From the NCBI GenBank assembly GCA_017613855.1, contig JAGACY010000444.1:1-7309 (forward strand): DNA of 7,309 nucleotides. Direction: 5' to 3'. A model generated the notes under the pieces. That model ran no database searches. It saw only the letters and a program-made list of their open reading frames with translations, and was not told the origin of the DNA. A program made the position numbers and the translations under genes. Every line of letters begins with the position of its first letter. Positions within the stretch are counted from its first letter, which is position 1. Positions 5,991 through 7,309 of the stretch are shown piece by piece. Source of the stretch: Pseudomonadota bacterium. GTDB taxonomy: Bacteria; Myxococcota; Bradymonadia; UBA4248.

Positions 5991-6016
5991 AAGCCCCCGT
6001 TTGGGGGCTTTTTTTT
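5991..6016 (+). terminator. Strong intrinsic terminator between convergent genes
   Basis: The 8-bp stem AAGCCCCC (5991-5998) / GGGGGCTT (6003-6010), with a GTTT loop, is followed by six more T residues (6011-6016), giving an unbroken run of eight with the stem end, and then ATTTT. It lies 17 bp after the small lipoprotein stop. Its T-tract overlaps the stop codon of the convergent HMG-CoA reductase gene (6015-6017). Read leftward, the stem is followed by GTAAATCC, so it is a poor terminator for that gene. Confidence 0.9.
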
Positions 6017-7175
6017 ATTTTCTCGCATGCAGTTTCATGTGGCCGGCCTGTATGCCTTCTGTGGTGAGCGCCCATAGCGCTCCCAGGTTTTGAGCCATGC
6101 CGACACCAGCCAGAACACCGCATAATTCGGCATAATTCTCGATTTTATCGAAAGCAAAGGCAGCGTTGACTGCGGGAACTTTTCTCAATCCTCCTACAAA
6201 ACCGACGGGCAGAGGAAGATGCATTTCTGCGTGGAGTGATTGTTTTTGTATGTTCCAGCGCACGAGGGGAAGGTGTACACCGGTTTTACAGGCATAATCG
6301 TAGAATGCCGCATTGATGGCGCGTGTATCTTGGCCAAGAGGGATGGCTGCTGCAATGATTCCGTTCAAAATGCCTTTGTTATGGGTGACTGCACGCTCCG
6401 GGCAGCGATCGGCCAAGGCGGATCCACGGGCAATGAGCATGGCAAAATTAGAACCAGGGATGCCGGTGATTTCTTCGAGCGTGGCAAAGGGAATCTCAAT
6501 ATGTGCATGAACAAGGCGGCCTTCACTGGCATTGCTCACGATGGCCATACACGGCGTTAAGTTAATATTTTCGTTCTCTATACACCGCAGCAAAGCTTCA
6601 GCCATGGTATTGACGGCATTGGCTCCCATGGCATCCATGGTATGTACGTAAATCTTGAGGATGATAAATGTCTCACGCCAAGAGTCGTTCCACTCCGGCG
6701 GCAGAACATCCACTTGAATGTCGAAAGCACCTCCGCCAAGTTCGACTAATTTGGGATTCTGTTCATTTGCAAGTGTCAGCCATCGCTCTTTGTTACGGAT
6801 AAGCATGAGTTTGAAGCCGTTTGCCTGAGCGAGTGGAAGAGTGCCGGATATTTGCGCCATGGTTACCGGGGAATCATAACGACAATGGATGCCCCCATGA
6901 CATGCATTTATCAATCTTGAGGTTCGGTTTACGGCGGCAATGACACTGGGTTCTTCTGTGGACATGGCAATTCGGTGGCATTTCCCATTGACAGTCAACT
7001 GAGGTACCACCCCAAGAGGTAACCGCCATGCACCAATGACATTCTCGCTCATGCGATCGAGTATGTCGAACTCAGCATTAGGAATTCCGGCCAGTTCTTT
7101 GAGATCGCTTGCACCGTCTGCCTCAAGGATTTGGCGTCTTTCTTTTAGGGATTTGGTGTAAAAATGCTTAAACAT
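6015..7175 (-). CDS. mvaA: Class II HMG-CoA reductase, short C-terminus
   Basis: The product (386 residues) reduces HMG-CoA to mevalonate, or the reverse, in the cytoplasm. It is recognised by ENVIGAWRLPLGV (44-56), EEPSV (74-78), the nucleotide-binding DAMGAN (181-186), THNKG (264-268), GQD (281-283) and GHM (378-380). The catalytic set Glu74/75, Lys267, Asp283 and His379 is complete and matches the Pseudomonas mevalonii enzyme (Glu83, Lys267, Asp283, His381). That enzyme has about 428 residues; this one ends seven residues after the catalytic His, so most of the C-terminal flap is missing. Reading past the stop gives no flap-like sequence. The ATG at 7175 puts the homologous start at residue 1. 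An upstream in-frame ATG would add 25 residues coded by heptamer repeat and is not credible. No Shine-Dalgarno sequence is visible before 7175. Other mevalonate-pathway genes are not seen in the window. Confidence 0.9.
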   Translation of the reverse strand: MFKHFYTKSLKERRQILEADGASDLKELAGIPNAEFDILDRMSENVIGAWRLPLGVVPQLTVNGKCHRIAMSTEEPSVIAAVNRTSRLINACHGGIHCRYDSPVTMAQISGTLPLAQANGFKLMLIRNKERWLTLANEQNPKLVELGGGAFDIQVDVLPPEWNDSWRETFIILKIYVHTMDAMGANAVNTMAEALLRCIENENINLTPCMAIVSNASEGRLVHAHIEIPFATLEEITGIPGSNFAMLIARGSALADRCPERAVTHNKGILNGIIAAAIPLGQDTRAINAAFYDYACKTGVHLPLVRWNIQKQSLHAEMHLPLPVGFVGGLRKVPAVNAAFAFDKIENYAELCGVLAGVGMAQNLGALWALTTEGIQAGHMKLHARK

Positions 7176-7183
7176 AATGAATT

Positions 7184-7260
7184 GTTGGCAGTTGGCAGTT
7201 GGCAGTTGGCAGTTAGCAGTTAACTGAAAACTGTCAACTGATAACTGCAAACTGTTAACT
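7184..7260. repeat. Phased heptamer array with central inversion
   Basis: Eleven consecutive seven-base units lie in perfect register. From the left they are GTTGGCA four times, GTTAGCA, GTTAACT, then GAAAACT, GTCAACT, GATAACT, GCAAACT and GTTAACT. In other phasing the left half is AGTTNNC and the right half is its complement GNNAACT; they meet at the self-complementary AGTTAACT (7218-7225). The array is therefore a large inverted repeat in which five of seven bases per unit are fixed and two vary. It fills the whole space before the HMG-CoA reductase start (nine bases away) and may form a hairpin or cruciform. It occupies the place where a ribosome site and promoter would normally lie. Confidence 0.85.
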
Positions 7261-7309
7261 GTGCAAAAGGTTATACACCAATCCCGCGATCTCGTACGTC
7301 GGCAGCGAG
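7255..7309 (-). CDS. Possible 3' end of an unidentified leftward gene
   Basis: Read leftward from the window edge, one frame gives SLPTYEIAGLVYNLLHS followed by TAA at 7257-7255. The composition is protein-like and the DNA is more GC-rich than the adjacent repeat, so this may be the C-terminus of a gene upstream of the reductase and in the same direction. The stop codon lies inside the last heptamer unit. The fragment is too short to identify. A rightward GTG-started frame at 7261 (VQKVIHQSRDLVRRQR) is an equally short alternative. Confidence 0.3.
   Translation of the reverse strand, partial: SLPTYEIAGLVYNLLHS

Noticed and set aside
7176..7250. N-terminal 25-residue extension of HMG-CoA reductase from an ATG at 7250
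   Set aside because: The extension is translated heptamer repeat (TANCQLPTANCQ). The family start aligns with the ATG at 7175.
7184..7260. Phage or integrase attachment site
   Set aside because: No integrase gene or tRNA is nearby, and the seven-base phasing fits a tandem array better than an att site.

Overview
The window reads like a moderate-GC genome of the Myxococcota / former Deltaproteobacteria type. The basis is family resemblance only: two Lys/Asp-rich lipoproteins with an 'AC(G/S)DDD' start to the mature chain, one of them full of Cys-rich repeats; a protein beginning with an MJ0042-type CxxC zinc ribbon followed by a membrane segment and a TPR-like tail; and a class II HMG-CoA reductase of the bacterial mevalonate pathway. 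No rRNA or tRNA gene, CRISPR array, transposase or phage gene was seen.

Layout. (1) Positions 1-45 hold a heptamer repeat and an intrinsic terminator. This terminator ends a leftward gene (69-1430) for a 453-residue Cys-rich lipoprotein with four near-identical 34-residue repeats. (2) Positions 1431-1893 are non-coding. They hold three consecutive hairpins, the last followed in the leftward direction by a nine-U tract, so a small leftward structured RNA is plausible. A 14-bp perfect palindrome lies just before the next gene. (3) Two rightward genes 46 bp apart probably form an operon. One (1894-3069) encodes a zinc-ribbon/membrane/TPR-like protein. The other (3116-5203) encodes a 695-residue fusion of a cyclic-nucleotide-binding-like domain, a TGS/ThrRS-like module and a uridine-kinase-type P-loop domain. 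(4) Positions 5204-5435 hold REP-like hairpins in a 66-67 bp tandem repeat. (5) A good sigma-70 promoter (TTGAGA-17-TATAAA) drives a small lipoprotein gene (5521-5973), which ends at a strong terminator. (6) A convergent class II HMG-CoA reductase gene (6015-7175) runs into that terminator. (7) The right edge has a heptamer array of eleven in-phase units that reverses orientation at its centre, and perhaps the last 17 codons of another leftward gene.

How the genes work together. Only the 1894/3116 pair looks co-transcribed. Its domains suggest sensing or regulation coupled to a nucleoside-kinase-like enzyme, but the substrate and signal cannot be read from sequence. HMG-CoA reductase makes mevalonate for isoprenoids and seems unrelated to the other genes. 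The two lipoproteins are probably envelope proteins of unknown role.

The points most worth a second look are the CNB-TGS-kinase fusion, an HMG-CoA reductase that keeps all its catalytic residues but lacks most of the C-terminal flap and stops inside a terminator, the phased inverted heptamer array, and the possible leftward structured RNA at 1677-1784.
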